Part shown: positions 54,641 through 64,000 of the stretch, in pieces
How positions within the stretch are numbered: the first letter of the stretch is position 1
How the letters are laid out: each line of letters starts with the position of its first letter
Source of the DNA: Prorocentrum cordatum
Lineage: Eukaryota; Sar; Dinophyceae; Prorocentrales; Prorocentraceae
Assembly: GCA_963575745.1 (NCBI GenBank)
Contig: CAUYUJ010018862.1
Span: forward strand, 1-64,000
DNA length: 64,000 nucleotides
Direction of reading: 5' to 3'
The notes under the pieces: model-generated
Seen by the model: the letters and a program-made list of their open reading frames with translations, nothing else
Database searches by the model: none
Told to the model about the DNA's origin: nothing
Made by a program: the position numbers and the translations under genes

Positions 54641-55840
54641 TTTGGCTCTTGGGGCATTGGGGTCCTCCAGGGCCATGTCTTCCTGGCCGGGAGCTTGAGG
54701 GACAGCGATTTTGAAGTCGTGAACCGCGGCCTGGGCTGGTCATGCGTCCAAGTTTCCGAGCAGTCTTTTCGGGCCGAGGCAATCTATGCTGGCTCTTTCG
54801 AGCATGCCGCCGTTGACATTGATGCCCTGGAGCCGATTGCGCTATATCATGCGCTTTGCGTCTCATTGCCTGGCACCGTCTTTTATAGTGAGTCCAGCTT
54901 CGTGGTGGATGGGGTCTTGGAGAGAGGCCCCGTCAAGTGCTGTTCTGCGAAATCCAGCTGGGCCGAACTTTGGCGCATGATGTGGCACACAATCGACGAC
55001 TGGGGAGGTGTGAGTGGGTTGGGCGGGCTTGTGAAAGTTAAGGGCCACACCACTCGCGCTTCGGTCGTCTGCGATGCCTCCGCATTCCATAAGGCAGGCA
55101 ACGACCTTGCCGATGAATATGCCAAGCAGGCCTCTACTTTCTCTCGGCTACCGCTCGAGCTGCGTGAGCAGCGCGAGAAGACTGCCGCTGTCCTTCGGTC
55201 GTTTGCCGCCTGGGTAGCTCGTGTTGGACCAGCTCTGGTGGCCTCTGATGCACTTCATGTCTGTGAGGACCAGCGCAAGCGCGCGGCGAAACCCCACGCC
55301 CCGACGCTGCAGGTCCTCCCGCCCGAGCCGCCCTGTACCCCGCGCGCCCTGAGGAGCGCTGATGCGACCACCGTTCGCATCGCCCTCGCGGGCCAGAGGA
55401 TCCATGTTGTTCACCCCTTGCTGAGACGGGCAAGTGGGGGGTCGGCTGCGCCGTGTGCGGTGCTGCGGGCCTTGGCTCGCCGCCTGCGCTATCTTCCCCG
55501 TGTCCAGGTCAGCCAGCACCGCTCTCGTGGGGTGCTCGGGTGCTGGCTAACCTGGCACGAGGAAGGTGCCAGGTTAACAAGAAGTGGTGCGCGCTCGTCC
55601 AGCCCTGGCGCACCGCCGAGCTGGTGCGCGCTGGCGAGACTTCGTCGTCTCCCTCGCATCCAGCGGTGGTGTTTGACCCCGCTGGCCTGGCTGGCGAGGC
55701 TGGTTGACCTGTCCCAACTGGCTGTGGCACGCGGTCCGCCTTTGTGGCGCGTGTGTCATGGCTCGGAGGGGGCAGGACAGCCAGCTTCGCCTCGCCCTTC
55801 GTGCCATCTGCCGAGGGCCTTTAATGTAGGGTGCTCAGGA
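54641..55840 (+). pseudogene. Retroelement C: RNase H and C-terminal region
   Basis: HVFLAGSLRDSDFEVVNRGL corresponds to the first RNase H strand but has Ala where the first catalytic Asp belongs; IDALEPIALYHAL keeps the Glu; YSESSFVVDGVLERG has Glu at the Asp position of TDTNFVYEGV in element A; LVKVKGHTT and KAGNDLADEYAKQA close the fold. At least one, probably two catalytic residues are lost. The remainder to 55,840 is Ala/Arg/Leu rich (VLPPEPPCTPRAL, LARRLRYLPRVQ). Confidence 0.65.
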
Positions 55841-55865
55841 TAACCTGTGCGCCAGGCTGCGTCGA

Positions 55866-56640
55866 TGAGGAGGAGGAGGAGGAGGAGGAGGAGGAGGAGG
55901 AGGAGGAGGAGGAGGAGGAGGAAGAGGAGGAGGAGGACGGGGGGAGGGGAGGCGCCAACCCCGCTGCGACCGCCACTGGACAACCTTTGCACGAGGAACT
56001 TCAGTCACTGCGGCAAATGTCAGCTGGAACTGCCTTCCCCGTCGTAAGCCTGGCAGCATCCTCTCGTAGACGAGGCAGGAGAAGGATGGAGGAGACGCAA
56101 GATGGTGCTGATACTGATGGTGTGATGTTGACGACGACGACGATAACCATACCGATGGCAATGATGATACTGTTGACAACGATGACGACGATGATGGTGC
56201 TGCTGCGGCTGCTGATTCTGCTGATGCTGATGCCGCTGCTGCTTATGATGCTGATGCTGCTCCTGCTGATGATGATGATGCTGATGATGATGATGATGTT
56301 GTGATGATGATGCTGCTGATGATGATGATGATGCTGATGATGATGATGATGATATGGGTGGGGTTGATGATGCTGATGCTGATGATGGTGATGATGATGA
56401 TGATCATGATGATGCTGATGCTGAGGAGGCTGATGTTGTTGTTTTTGGTGGTGATGATGCTGATGATGCTGCTGCTGATGATGATGACGCTGTCGATGCT
56501 GCTGGTGATGATGATACTGATGATAATGATGATGTCCATCATCCCAATGCGGAGGACGACGATGATGCTGACGATGAGTATGACGACATTGCCGGTGATG
56601 ATCATCATTATGTTAATGATGCGGATGGGCAGATGCCGAT
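55866..56640. repeat. (GGA)n then (GAT/GCT)n microsatellites
   Basis: GGA 55,866-55,940; GAT with TGCTG and GACGAC variants 56,100-56,640. About 150 bp of unique sequence between shows no gene. Confidence 0.95.
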
Positions 56641-56874
56641 ATTGAAGCGATGATGTTGACGATGCACATGATGATAATGATGATGTTGATTAGGATGCCT
56701 TCCACTATGATGGTCATGGTGCGGTTGAGGATGCTGGTGATGACGATGACGATGACAATGTTGAGGAGCTGGAGGAAGACGGGCGCGACTGCAGCGGTAA
56801 TAACAGCCCCTTTTTGCCAGTCGCTGCTTTGCTGGCAGGGTCCACCGTTCGGTCGCAGCCCCCTTCCCGAAGGC

Positions 56875-57062
56875 CTCCTCCTCCTCCTCCTCCTCCTCCT
56901 CCTCCTCCTCTCTTCCCCTCTTCCCCTCGTTCACCCTCCTCCTCATCCTCCTCTCCCTCCCAATCTTCCTCCTCCTCCTCCTCCTCTTCCTGCTTCTCCT
57001 TCCTTTTCCTCCTCCCTCCCTGTTCCCTTCCATCTCTCCCCCTCCGCATCCCCCTCCCGTCC
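56875..57062. repeat. (TCC)n microsatellite
   Basis: TCC 56,876-56,912 and TCC/CTTCC-rich to 57,060; 57,063-57,364 has no called gene. Confidence 0.9.
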
Positions 57063-57364
57063 TTCCCCAAGCCTTCCGCAACCACCTGTGCGAACACAAA
57101 AGACCCCACGTCGCGGTCGGTGGGAAGCCGGCAGCGTGGCGGGAGCAGAAGGTCGGGGAAGAGGAGGGAGGACCGGCGGGAATGCTCGGCGAAGCGCCTA
57201 CAGCCTGCGCGCGAGCGAGGTGGCTGCCCGAGGCAAGTCATGCACTGCCGTCACAGGCCCCAAGATGCACTTCATTCAGGGCAGCGGCTCCAGGCGCCAC
57301 GGCCGCCGCCGCACGACCGCCTGGCTGCAGGGCGTGCCGCGACACGGCGCGGGCCGAGCCGGCC

Positions 57365-57491
57365 TCAGTGGCTGTAGCCTTCGCTCAGCCTCCAGGCGTT
57401 CCCCTCGCGGTCGGCCTGCATCACGGTCACCGCCGGGGTGCTGGCGCTGGCCGCCACGGGCTCGGCCACGGGGTCCAAGGTGGACGCCCAA
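57365..57491 (-). CDS. Unknown multi-exon gene, last exon
   Basis: Acceptor CCACCAG|TTGGGC at 57,492, stop TGA at 57,367-57,365. Encodes (R)WASTLDPVAEPVAASAST, PAVTVMQADREGNAWRLSEGYSH. The one-base phase completes the CG left by the previous exon (CG|T = Arg). No family recognised. Confidence 0.55.
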
Positions 57492-57512
57492 CTGGTGGGA
57501 CGAAAAGGTACC

Positions 57513-57650
57513 GAGGAGGAGGAGGAGGAGGAGGAGGAGGAGGAGGAGGAGGAGGAGGAGGAGGAGGAGGAGGAGGAGGAGGAGGAGGAGGAGGAGGAGG
57601 AGGAGGAGGAGGAGGATCGAGGAGGAGGAGGAGAAGGAGGAGGAGGAGCG
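57513..57650. repeat. (GGA)n microsatellite in an intron
   Basis: Lies within the 266-nt intron 57,757-57,492 of the minus-strand gene (TCC on the sense strand). Confidence 0.95.
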
Positions 57651-57757
57651 CAGACCTCTCTCTGGGGGTGCGCTCTTGCCAGGATTTTTCAGGGCGAATC
57701 CAGCCGTGGCGACGAGGGAAGGGCAGCCGCGCCGGTACATCTTCCTCCTCCGACCAC

Positions 57758-57840
57758 CGCCGCGCGCGCGGCAGCTCCCCCGGATCGAAGAGCGCGGCCC
57801 AGGGCTGGCCGTGCGGCCCCAGCGAGACGCCGCTCTCGTC
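57758..57840 (-). CDS. Unknown multi-exon gene, penultimate exon
   Basis: Acceptor GCCGGCAG|GACGAGAGC, 83 nt, donor GCGGCG|GTGGTCGG. Encodes DESGVSLGPHGQPWAALFDP, GELPRAR. Enters in phase 0 and leaves in phase 2, matching both neighbours. Confidence 0.55.
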
Positions 57841-58329
57841 CTGCCGGCGGTGCAGAGAGGGGGCCCCGAGGGCTGGGGCCCTCAGGGTAGGAAGAACTTC
57901 CCCAATGGACTTGCACTTTTCGAGGCCCCTCGTGCCTATCGGCTTCACGCAAGAGTGACTCTGGGCAAGAGTGGCCTCTGGTGCGCGGTTTCCTGTGTGC
58001 GCGGGGAGCCAAACCGAAGCGCGCAAGCCGCTGCGATCCTATCGCGTTCAGCGATCGGGGGACCCCAGTTGGCCCGTTTCAAAGATCACTCCAGCGAGTT
58101 TTCACTCTTGCGTGTAGTCGCACCCAGGGCCCCGACATTATGATTTTTCCATGCCGTCGACCCCAAGAAGTCTCGACCAATTCCCCTCGGAAAGGCTTTT
58201 CATCCCGAGTCGTTTTTCGACGGCTCCTGGGCCCGGCGAAGGCCACCCCCGAAGCTGACAATGGCGAAAACCCCCCCCCCGTCGTCATCTTGCCATGGCT
58301 CCAGGGGTCTAGGCCCCAGGGCCCCTGCC

Positions 58330-58670
58330 CCTGAGCGTTTCGCTCGAGACATCCTCACAACATCGTGAAGAGTTGGGGTTCGTATCTTGGGACGTCTTTC
58401 GCTAAGCATGGGCGCTTCGCTCGGGACATCCTCGAAACATCGGGATCTTGAGATCGCTCGCCTACACCCTGCGAAATGCTTTAGAAATTATGGATTAAGA
58501 AATTCATAGTCTCAGAACTTGAACAAAAACCCAACATTCCTATTTAAATCTTAAGATTTACATTGAAACGTTAAGAATAATCGAGACTCTGGCCGAAACT
58601 TTAAGTTTTCTTAAGCATCGCCTAAGGTGTACTCTTCGGGTCCTCGAGAATGGGCGTTTCGCCCGAGACC
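58330..58670. repeat. GGGCGYTTCGCTCGRGACAT repeats in an intron
   Basis: GCGTTTCGCTCGAGACATCC at 58,336, GCGCTTCGCTCGGGACATCC at 58,410 and GCGTTTCGCCCGAGACCTCC at 58,652, each followed by TCGAAAC- or CACAAC-type text; 58,480-58,620 is AT-rich (TTAAGATTT words). All inside the intron 59,707-57,841. Confidence 0.6.
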
Positions 58671-58837
58671 TCCTCGAAACAAAAATGGGATGCCGACAGA
58701 GCTCGTGCTCTCACCCGGACCCGGCTTCGCGCCCCGAGCCGCTTCTCTCCTCTCGACGCCCCCCCGGGGCCCGGGCGACGGCCTCCCGAGGCCGAGAGAG
58801 AGCGCGGCGAGGAGCCTCCGCCCTGCCTCTCCCTGTC

Positions 58838-59010
58838 CTCCTCCTCCTCCTCCTCCTCCACCTCCTCCTCCTCCTCCTCCTCCTCCTCCTCCTCTCTCCT
58901 CTCCTCCCTCCTCCTCCTCCTCCTCCCCCTCCTCCCCCTCCTCGTCCTCGTCCTCCTCCTCCTCCTCCTCCTCCTCCTCCTCCTCCTCTTCCTCGTCCTC
59001 CTCCCCCTGC
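58838..59010. repeat. (TCC)n microsatellite in an intron
   Basis: TCC with CTC and GTCC interruptions, same intron. Confidence 0.95.
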
Positions 59011-59024
59011 CTCGCCATCGCTCG

Positions 59025-59640
59025 GACGTCCATTTTTTGTGTTTTTTAGGTTTCGTGCGTGTTTTTTTCGCCACATGGTCAAGGATGTTCCTCGATGGCC
59101 CTCGCCGGAGGAAAAAAGCACACGTCCGAGCGATACCAAGACTCGGGCCGGGCGAAAGGGGGGGATAGCAAAGGGGGGGTTTGAGAATCAGCTCACGTAG
59201 CTGATTTTCCCGGCGCCGGAGGCGGCCATGTCTCGAGGAATGGGCCCCTCGGTGAGGCCGAAACCAGCTGCATGCAGCTGATTTCGTAACCCCCCCTTTC
59301 CCAATCCCCCCCTTTCGCCCGGCCCGATGCTCCTCGCCATCGCTCGGACGTCCATTTTTTGTGTTTTTTAGGTTTCGTGCGTGTTTTTTTCGCCAAACGG
59401 TCAAGGATGTTCCTCGATGGCCCTCGCCGGAGGAAAAAAGCACACGTCCGAGCGATGCCAAGACTCGGGCCGGGCGAAAGGGGGGGATAGCAAAGGGGGG
59501 GCTCGAGAAGCAGCTCGCGTGGCCGATTTTCCCGGCGCCTCCCGGCGCCAGGAGGCGCCCACGTGTCGAGGAAGGGGCCCGGCGGCGGGGCCGAAGCCAG
59601 CTGCATGCAGCAGATTTCGTGCCCCCCCCCCCTTGCCCAA
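59025..59640. repeat. 305-bp tandem duplication with palindromic ends
   Basis: 59,025-59,330 and 59,335-59,640 are about 90% alike. Each unit begins with an imperfect palindrome (ATCGCTCGGACGTCCATTTT versus AAAAGCACACGTCCGAGCGA) and ends with AGCTGCATGCAGC.GATTTCG and CCCCCCCTTTC. A related palindrome is at 60,965-61,110. Confidence 0.85.
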
Positions 59641-59707
59641 TCCCCCCCTTTCGTCCGGCCCCATCTGCGCCGCGAGCATGTCTGGGTTCGAGCCGCCGGT
59701 CCTGCAC

Positions 59708-59917
59708 CTCCAGCACCGACGGCATCGAGTGATCGGGCCCCAGGGCGCCCCGCTCGCGTGCGGGCACCACGCGGTGATCGGGGAGCCGAGGCCGTCGCAC
59801 CGCCTCCACCGGCACCGGCGTGGCGGTCTGCACGGGCACCGCCAGGGCGCGGCGCTCCACGGGGAGCGGGGCGCCTCTCGGCGATGACGGCGCCGCAGAC
59901 CTGGCGGTCAGAGGGGC
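59708..59917 (-). CDS. Unknown multi-exon gene, internal exon
   Basis: Acceptor TCCTCCAG|GCCCCTCTG, 210 nt (70 codons, phase 0-0), donor CTGGAG|GTGCAG. Encodes APLTARSAAPSSPRGAPLP, VERRALAVPVQTATPVPVEA, then DHRVVPARERGALGPDHSM, PSVLE. The beginning is a diverged duplicate of the end of the previous exon (APLTARSTASPSPRGA). Confidence 0.55.
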
Positions 59918-59934
59918 CTGGAGGAAGCACACAA

Positions 59935-60112
59935 TGGCACGAGCACAAACTTTTGGAGGTCCGCGCGGATTGCTTGGATCTGGGCTCTAGCGGCTAGAGC
60001 CCCCTCCCTGCCGCGCGGAGCGCGCCAGGTGCGGCGCCAGAGGCGCCGCCAGGGGGCCCCAGCGCGGATCCAAGACATCCGCGCGGACCGTCGAAAGTTT
60101 ATGTTTGTGCCG
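59935..60112. mobile_element. GC-rich hairpin element filling a 219-nt intron
   Basis: GGCACGAGCACAAACTTTTG with GGTCCGCGCGGATTGCTTGG at the left is mirrored by CCAAGACATCCGCGCGGACC and AAAGTTTATGTTTGTGCC at the right; the loop shows GAGCGCGCCAGGTGCGGCG and GGCGCCGCCAGGGGG as in the 44-45-kb copies. It takes up about 178 of the 219 nt between donor 60,136 (CACAG|GTGCAG) and acceptor 59,918 (CTCCAG|GCC). Confidence 0.7.
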
Positions 60113-60136
60113 TTTTTTGTCTTCGAGAGCCTGCAC

Positions 60137-60387
60137 CTGTGCGACCGCGAGCGACGGGAAGGCGCCCCTCGGCGATGGCGACGCGGTGGATCGGGCCGTC
60201 AGCGGAGCCTGCAGCTGGCCGCCCGAAGGCGACCGGGAAGACCAGTGCGGCGGCCTGGGGTAGGAGTCGTGCGTGGGCAGCGGGGTGTACCTGAACGGTG
60301 CCGGCGCCTGCAGGCCTGGCCAGCTGGCGCACTGGAGGTGGCTCGCCCAGGTCCTCAGCGCGTCTGGGCTGGGGATGCCCGCCAGTC
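60137..60387 (-). CDS. Unknown multi-exon gene, internal exon
   Basis: Acceptor GTGCAGCAG|GACTGG, 251 nt entering in phase 1, donor GTCGCACAG|GTGCAG in phase 0. Encodes LAGIPSPDALRTWASHLQC, ASWPGLQAPAPFRYTPLP, THDSYPRPPHWSSRSPSGG, QLQAPLTARSTASPSPRGA, FPSLAVAQ. Joined to the next three exons it gives about 223 C-terminal residues, Pro/Ala/Arg rich with conserved-looking WASHLQCASWPGLQ. No catalytic motif seen. Confidence 0.55.
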
Positions 60388-60439
60388 CTGCTGCACAGAG
60401 GGGGGAGAGGAGGAGGGGGAGGGAGCATGAGCAAAACGA

Positions 60440-60606
60440 GGATAATGAGGAGGATGAGGAGGAGGAGGAGGAGGAGGAGGAGGAGGAGGAGGAGGAGGAG
60501 GAGGAGGAGGATGAGGAGGAGGAGGGAGGAGGAGAGGAGGAGAGGAGGAGGAGGAGGAGGAGGGAGGAGGAGGAGGATGGAGGAGGAGGAGGAGGAGGAG
60601 GAGGAT
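60440..60606. repeat. (GGA)n microsatellite
   Basis: GGA with GATGAGGA interruptions, in the region just upstream of the exon at 60,387. Confidence 0.95.
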
Positions 60607-60964
60607 CCTGGCCCTCCGAAGCCCTCCGAAGCACGCTCCCTCGGACGCTGGCAGCATGCCCTCGACCTTGCTGCCGCTGCGGGCCCCGCCACTTCCAGCC
60701 AGGCACTCCTCGCTCTCGTGGTCGTGGGCGTCCATGGATCGCATCCTCGGGACCCCCCCCCGACCCGAGCCGGTTCGCGGCCTGGCCCCGATCTGTACCT
60801 GGCCGGCCCGACCCATCCCGAATTCGCAAAAAAAGCAGCCTGCCGGCCCCCCCGCCCCCGCCACCCCACGGGGCTCACGCCGACGCCTCCCGAGAAGGAC
60901 GCAGCTGCGGCGCGCTCGCCCCGCCCTCCCCCCCTCCTCTTCTCCTCCTCCCCCTCCTCCTCCT

Positions 60965-61110
60965 GGCCGTCGCTCGGGCGTCCATTCCCTGTGCATTGTC
61001 TGGCTTCGTGCGTGCCGTCTCTCAAGAGGATCCATGGTGCTCCAGAATGGCCCAGATCTTCTGGCGCTAGCCTCGCTGGGAAACACGCTCGCGCCCGAGC
61101 GACGCCAAGT
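60965..61110. repeat. Imperfect palindrome related to 59,025-59,440
   Basis: GTCGCTCGGGCGTCCATTCC versus AACACGCTCGCGCCCGAGCGACG, about 145 bp with the same spacing and GCTTCGTGCGTG inside as the 59-kb copies. Confidence 0.65.
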
Positions 61111-61269
61111 CTCCCTCCCTCCTTCTCCTCCTCCGTGCCTGGGGGAACCAAAACAAAAACCCTTCCTCCTCCGCGATCGGGGGCCCAGACCGATCGCCCC
61201 GGATCCCGTTCGATCGAGGGGTCGGCCGGGAGCGGCGGAGCGACCAGGCCTTGATGGGCGGATCGCGGC

Positions 61270-61402
61270 CTGCTAGGCTCCGCGTCCGTCCGCTCTTCTG
61301 GCGTCGGGGGCTCCTGGGGAGGAGCAGGCAGACGACCACCAGGGCGACAAGCAGGGCGGCGCCCACGATCACAGCAACCATGGCCCGAGGTCTGGAGTCT
61401 GC
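61270..61402 (-). CDS. Possible exon: single-pass membrane segment
   Basis: After acceptor CGCCCAG|GCAGACTCC (61,403) the frame encodes ADSRPRAMVAVIVGAALLV and ALVVVCLLLPRSPRRQKSGR, a clean transmembrane helix with a basic cytosolic flank. The downstream limit is approximate. It is on the same strand as the exons at 60.4-57.4 kb and may belong to that gene; a linking exon was not settled (MDAHDHESEECLAGSGGA near 60,720 is a candidate). Confidence 0.4.
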
Positions 61403-61549
61403 CTGGGCGCATGTGGGAGGCGGAGAGCGGATGAGGGGGAGGAGGGCGATGATGAGGAGGAGACCATCGGTGTCAACGGACAACCGATTTCAAGCGAAGA
61501 GGCACAAGCGGAAGCTGAGCTGGACCACTTTGCCATCGCCGACCACACG

Positions 61550-62126
61550 ATCATACGCACGTCAGACGACATCGCCTACGCTTACAGCACGAACGCCGAG
61601 GAAACGATACACAATACTCAATCGCACCCAGACCGAAACACCCATCGCCAACATCATCATCGAGGACGACCTAGAAGCCAGTTTCCACGACGCCAAGCAA
61701 AATAGACACGGCGGCCCCGACAACATCACGGACGGCATGTGCCGCACGGCCTGCAAATATATGGCGAGACTATACCACCCACTACTCGTCAAGGCACAGC
61801 TGGCAACTGTGGAGCCACTGTCCCACAAATGGGGATGGCAAGCCTCATGTGCTAAGAGCGCTACCGCTAGCGAACACTATGGGAACAGACGGATGAAACT
61901 ACTCAACAACGTCGTGGCCAAGCGCAACCACAGGTTTGTACAGACGAACCTTGAGAAAGTCTCAGCGGCACATCTTCGAGATACCCAGTGCTGCGCACGA
62001 CTCCATCGGAGCACCGACGTCGTCACCCATATCACCTTGACATACATCAGCGTCATGAAGAACCAAGGCAACAATGGCGTGCTCCTTCTCCTGGATCTCA
62101 AGGACGCCTTCTACACCGTCGTTTGA
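61550..62126 (+). pseudogene. Retroelement D: N-terminal RT
   Basis: FHDAKQNRHGGPDNITDGMC (K.GKA.GPD-type start), ARLYHPLLVKAQLATVEPL, KLLNNVVAKRNHRFVQTNLE and LLLLDLKDAFYTVV, where D...DAF is RT motif A. A stop follows at 62,124; the motif B region is not in one frame. Lys/Thr/His-rich usage differs from elements A and C, so it is a separate lineage. Confidence 0.7.
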
Positions 62127-62519
62127 AGCTTCTACACAGGCTACCTACTGAGGAGCACGAGCTGATGGACCTCTTCGATACAGTGGGCATACCAGAAACC
62201 ACACTGCCCATGCTCGAGGAGGTACTACAGGGAGCACCATACACCGACGACAACATCCACAAACCCTCGTACGTGACGCCCACACAGACCTCTGGGCAAC
62301 AACTACGGGTTCAAGACGAATGGCTCAACCCAGAATGGGAACGATACCTGGAGTGCCAATGTCCGACTTCTCAGTCAACACAGCCTTCGCAATAGTCACA
62401 AAAGGCGATCGCCGAGGACATGATCGACCGCGGCATGCACTACGAAGTGCGTGGAAACAACGAGCATGAGGCCAACTTCACACAAGGACGACGACACTAA
62501 CGTGGACAAGATGGGGGCG

Positions 62520-62710
62520 TCGCCCTCGCCGACTTGTCATTCCTATAGATGACCTCGAGGCAAACGCCACCACGACGCCCACCGAAGCCATCACGACAGC
62601 AACTACCCTGCTCAAGATCGTCGAGTCCAGGGTGCGCGCCCACGGCGTGCGCCTCGAGGCCAAGAAGACCAATACCATGCTCCTGCTAATTCGGCCCTGG
62701 TTCGCGCACA
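62520..62710 (+). pseudogene. Retroelement D: RT motif C region
   Basis: VIPIDDLEANATTTPTEAIT then KIVESRVRAHGVRLEAKKT and NTMLLL: IDD stands for the YxDD box and the GVRLEAKKTN segment for the conserved K-T after it. In a different frame from the preceding and following fragments. Confidence 0.6.
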
Positions 62711-63043
62711 ATCGTAGAACAAGTCGCGAAGGAGGGCATCGCAGGGATCAAGAGCGCCTACAGCGACCAGACTCTTGAGATCGTAAGCGCACAGACGGCA
62801 CTAAAAACAGTCATCACACCCACAGGCGCGATGGGCCCTGAGATCAAGAAGAGGACCAACAAGGCCATGGTCAGCCCAACAAGGCCATGGTCAGCCGAGG
62901 GCCACTACGAACGCATATCTTCGAGAGAAGAAACATACCAACACCCAACAACGTACCCTACAACGACTCATTGGTCCTATCCACGTTATCGTGCAACGAC
63001 CACGCGTTGAACCACCTCACAGAAGGAGACGCCCAACTTCGCC

Positions 63044-63958
63044 GTGGAATCCATGAAAAGCTACAGACAAGCCACCGGGTACCAAGCCAGCTACGACAAG
63101 ACGGATCGCATCACCAACCTCCAGGTCCTTAGTGAGGCTAACAGCCTACCTCCGGACTTCGCCAGGCGAACAAGGAGATTGAAGTACTTGCCACGACTAT
63201 TACTCCACGGTCCTACCATCCTCCTACGCCTAATGGATGAATATTCAGGGCACACTACGAGATGGACAGCCACGAGCTGGACAGCAAGGATCAGACAGGG
63301 TCTTCAATGGCTATACGACCACCTCAACCAAGAGGAGCAACCCATAACCACATTGGACCTACGTAGAGTTGTACGCGCTGCCCACGAGGAACCAGCACGA
63401 CTTCGGGCCACGGTCAAGAAGGCCGCAGGGACGCGCCTACGACTGCAACAGGACCGCGCTCACCAAGAGCGATGGCACAATGAACTCGAGCCGGGCCAGA
63501 ACACGGGCACCATGCCGCCGATACCGACAATGTCTCCACAACGACCCAAAGCCACACGTGATGTGCTGCCAGTGCGGAGCCACCTTCTTCAAGAAGGACG
63601 CATCTTATGCGCACCTCGGCAAGCACCACCAAAGCGTGACCCGCCCAACCAGGTGGGCTCAGAGCACAATAGGCCTGACATGCAGCGGGCAATGCCATAC
63701 CTACGCTCGTTTGGTGAAGCATCTCCAGGCAGCCCTGTCATGCGCGATGACATGGACAAAAGCCACCCCTCAGGTAGACGTCGACCTAACGGAGAAGAGC
63801 CAGCAGGACATCTTGAAAAAACAAAGCGCGCCGACATCAAGGAGGGACTGCCACCCGACTACGCATACCTACCGAGCTACACGACAGACATCATCCCCAC
63901 GCTTGCTAAGGACAAAGAAGCTACACACGACATAATACCGCCAGTTGAGCTACCATAA
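63044..63958 (+). pseudogene. Retroelement D: C-terminal region with zinc fingers
   Basis: One frame reads FARRTRRLKYLPRLLLHGP, LQWLYDHLNQEEQPITTLDL and VRAAHEEPARLRATVKKA to a stop at 63,958. The overlapping frame at 63,560-63,750 carries CCQCGATFFKKDASYAHLGKH and CSGQCHTYARLVKHLQAALSC, two Cys/His fingers, so the intact element must have switched frame near 63,540. Confidence 0.65.
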
Positions 63959-64000
63959 GCCGATCCCGCGGTCAACAACCCTACCATCCCACGACCGCCG

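Overview
The window looks like nuclear DNA of a dinoflagellate. Four things point there: candidate exons joined at AG|G acceptor sites, degenerate dinoflagellate spliced-leader-like sequences just upstream of intronless genes, several decayed non-LTR retroelements with a C-terminal RNase H and zinc knuckles, and extreme loading with GGA/TCC, GAT, GA and TATG microsatellites and minisatellites. A large, GC-rich, repeat-heavy genome such as Prorocentrum or Polarella would fit, but the species cannot be read from the sequence. Most long open frames are artefacts of trinucleotide arrays and are not called as genes.

Layout. 0-8 kb: microsatellites and two members of a dispersed repeat family. 8.3-12.6 kb (minus strand): a GT4 glycosyltransferase followed directly by an aminoglycoside-phosphotransferase-like kinase. 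The glycosyltransferase is split by a 1,919-bp element with long inverted ends and an 8-bp target duplication, which seems to be removed as a GT-AG intron. 12.6-17.7 kb: repeats, including a 73-bp array. 17.7-26.9 kb: an island bounded by a short inverted motif, with three minus-strand intronless genes: a protein tentatively related to the helical domain of 5-hydroxymethyl-dU DNA kinases / thymine-hypermodification enzymes, an IS1595/ISXO2 (Merlin-like) transposase, and an 869-residue AAA+/SF3-like ATPase fused to a papain-fold peptidase domain. The last two have spliced-leader-like relics upstream and related 3' flanks. 27-34 kb: repeats, no gene recognised. 34.4-35.1 kb: a membrane-protein exon.

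36-41.7 kb and 52-55.8 kb hold decayed retroelements of one general type (RT, zinc knuckle, RNase H), plus an RNase H fragment of a second type. 42-51 kb is a mosaic of minisatellites, palindromic hairpin elements and a duplicated module of about 1.8 kb. 57.4-61.4 kb (minus) holds a phase-consistent multi-exon gene of unknown function; one of its introns is almost completely filled by a GC-rich hairpin element with relatives at 44.0 and 45.1 kb. 61.5-64 kb is another frameshifted retroelement.

The most interesting signals are (i) the 9.15-kb island pairing a transposase and an ATPase-peptidase with a possible thymine-modification-related protein, and (ii) two structurally different inverted-repeat elements each sitting as an intron in a coding gene, as expected of introners. 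All family calls are by eye, without database searches.
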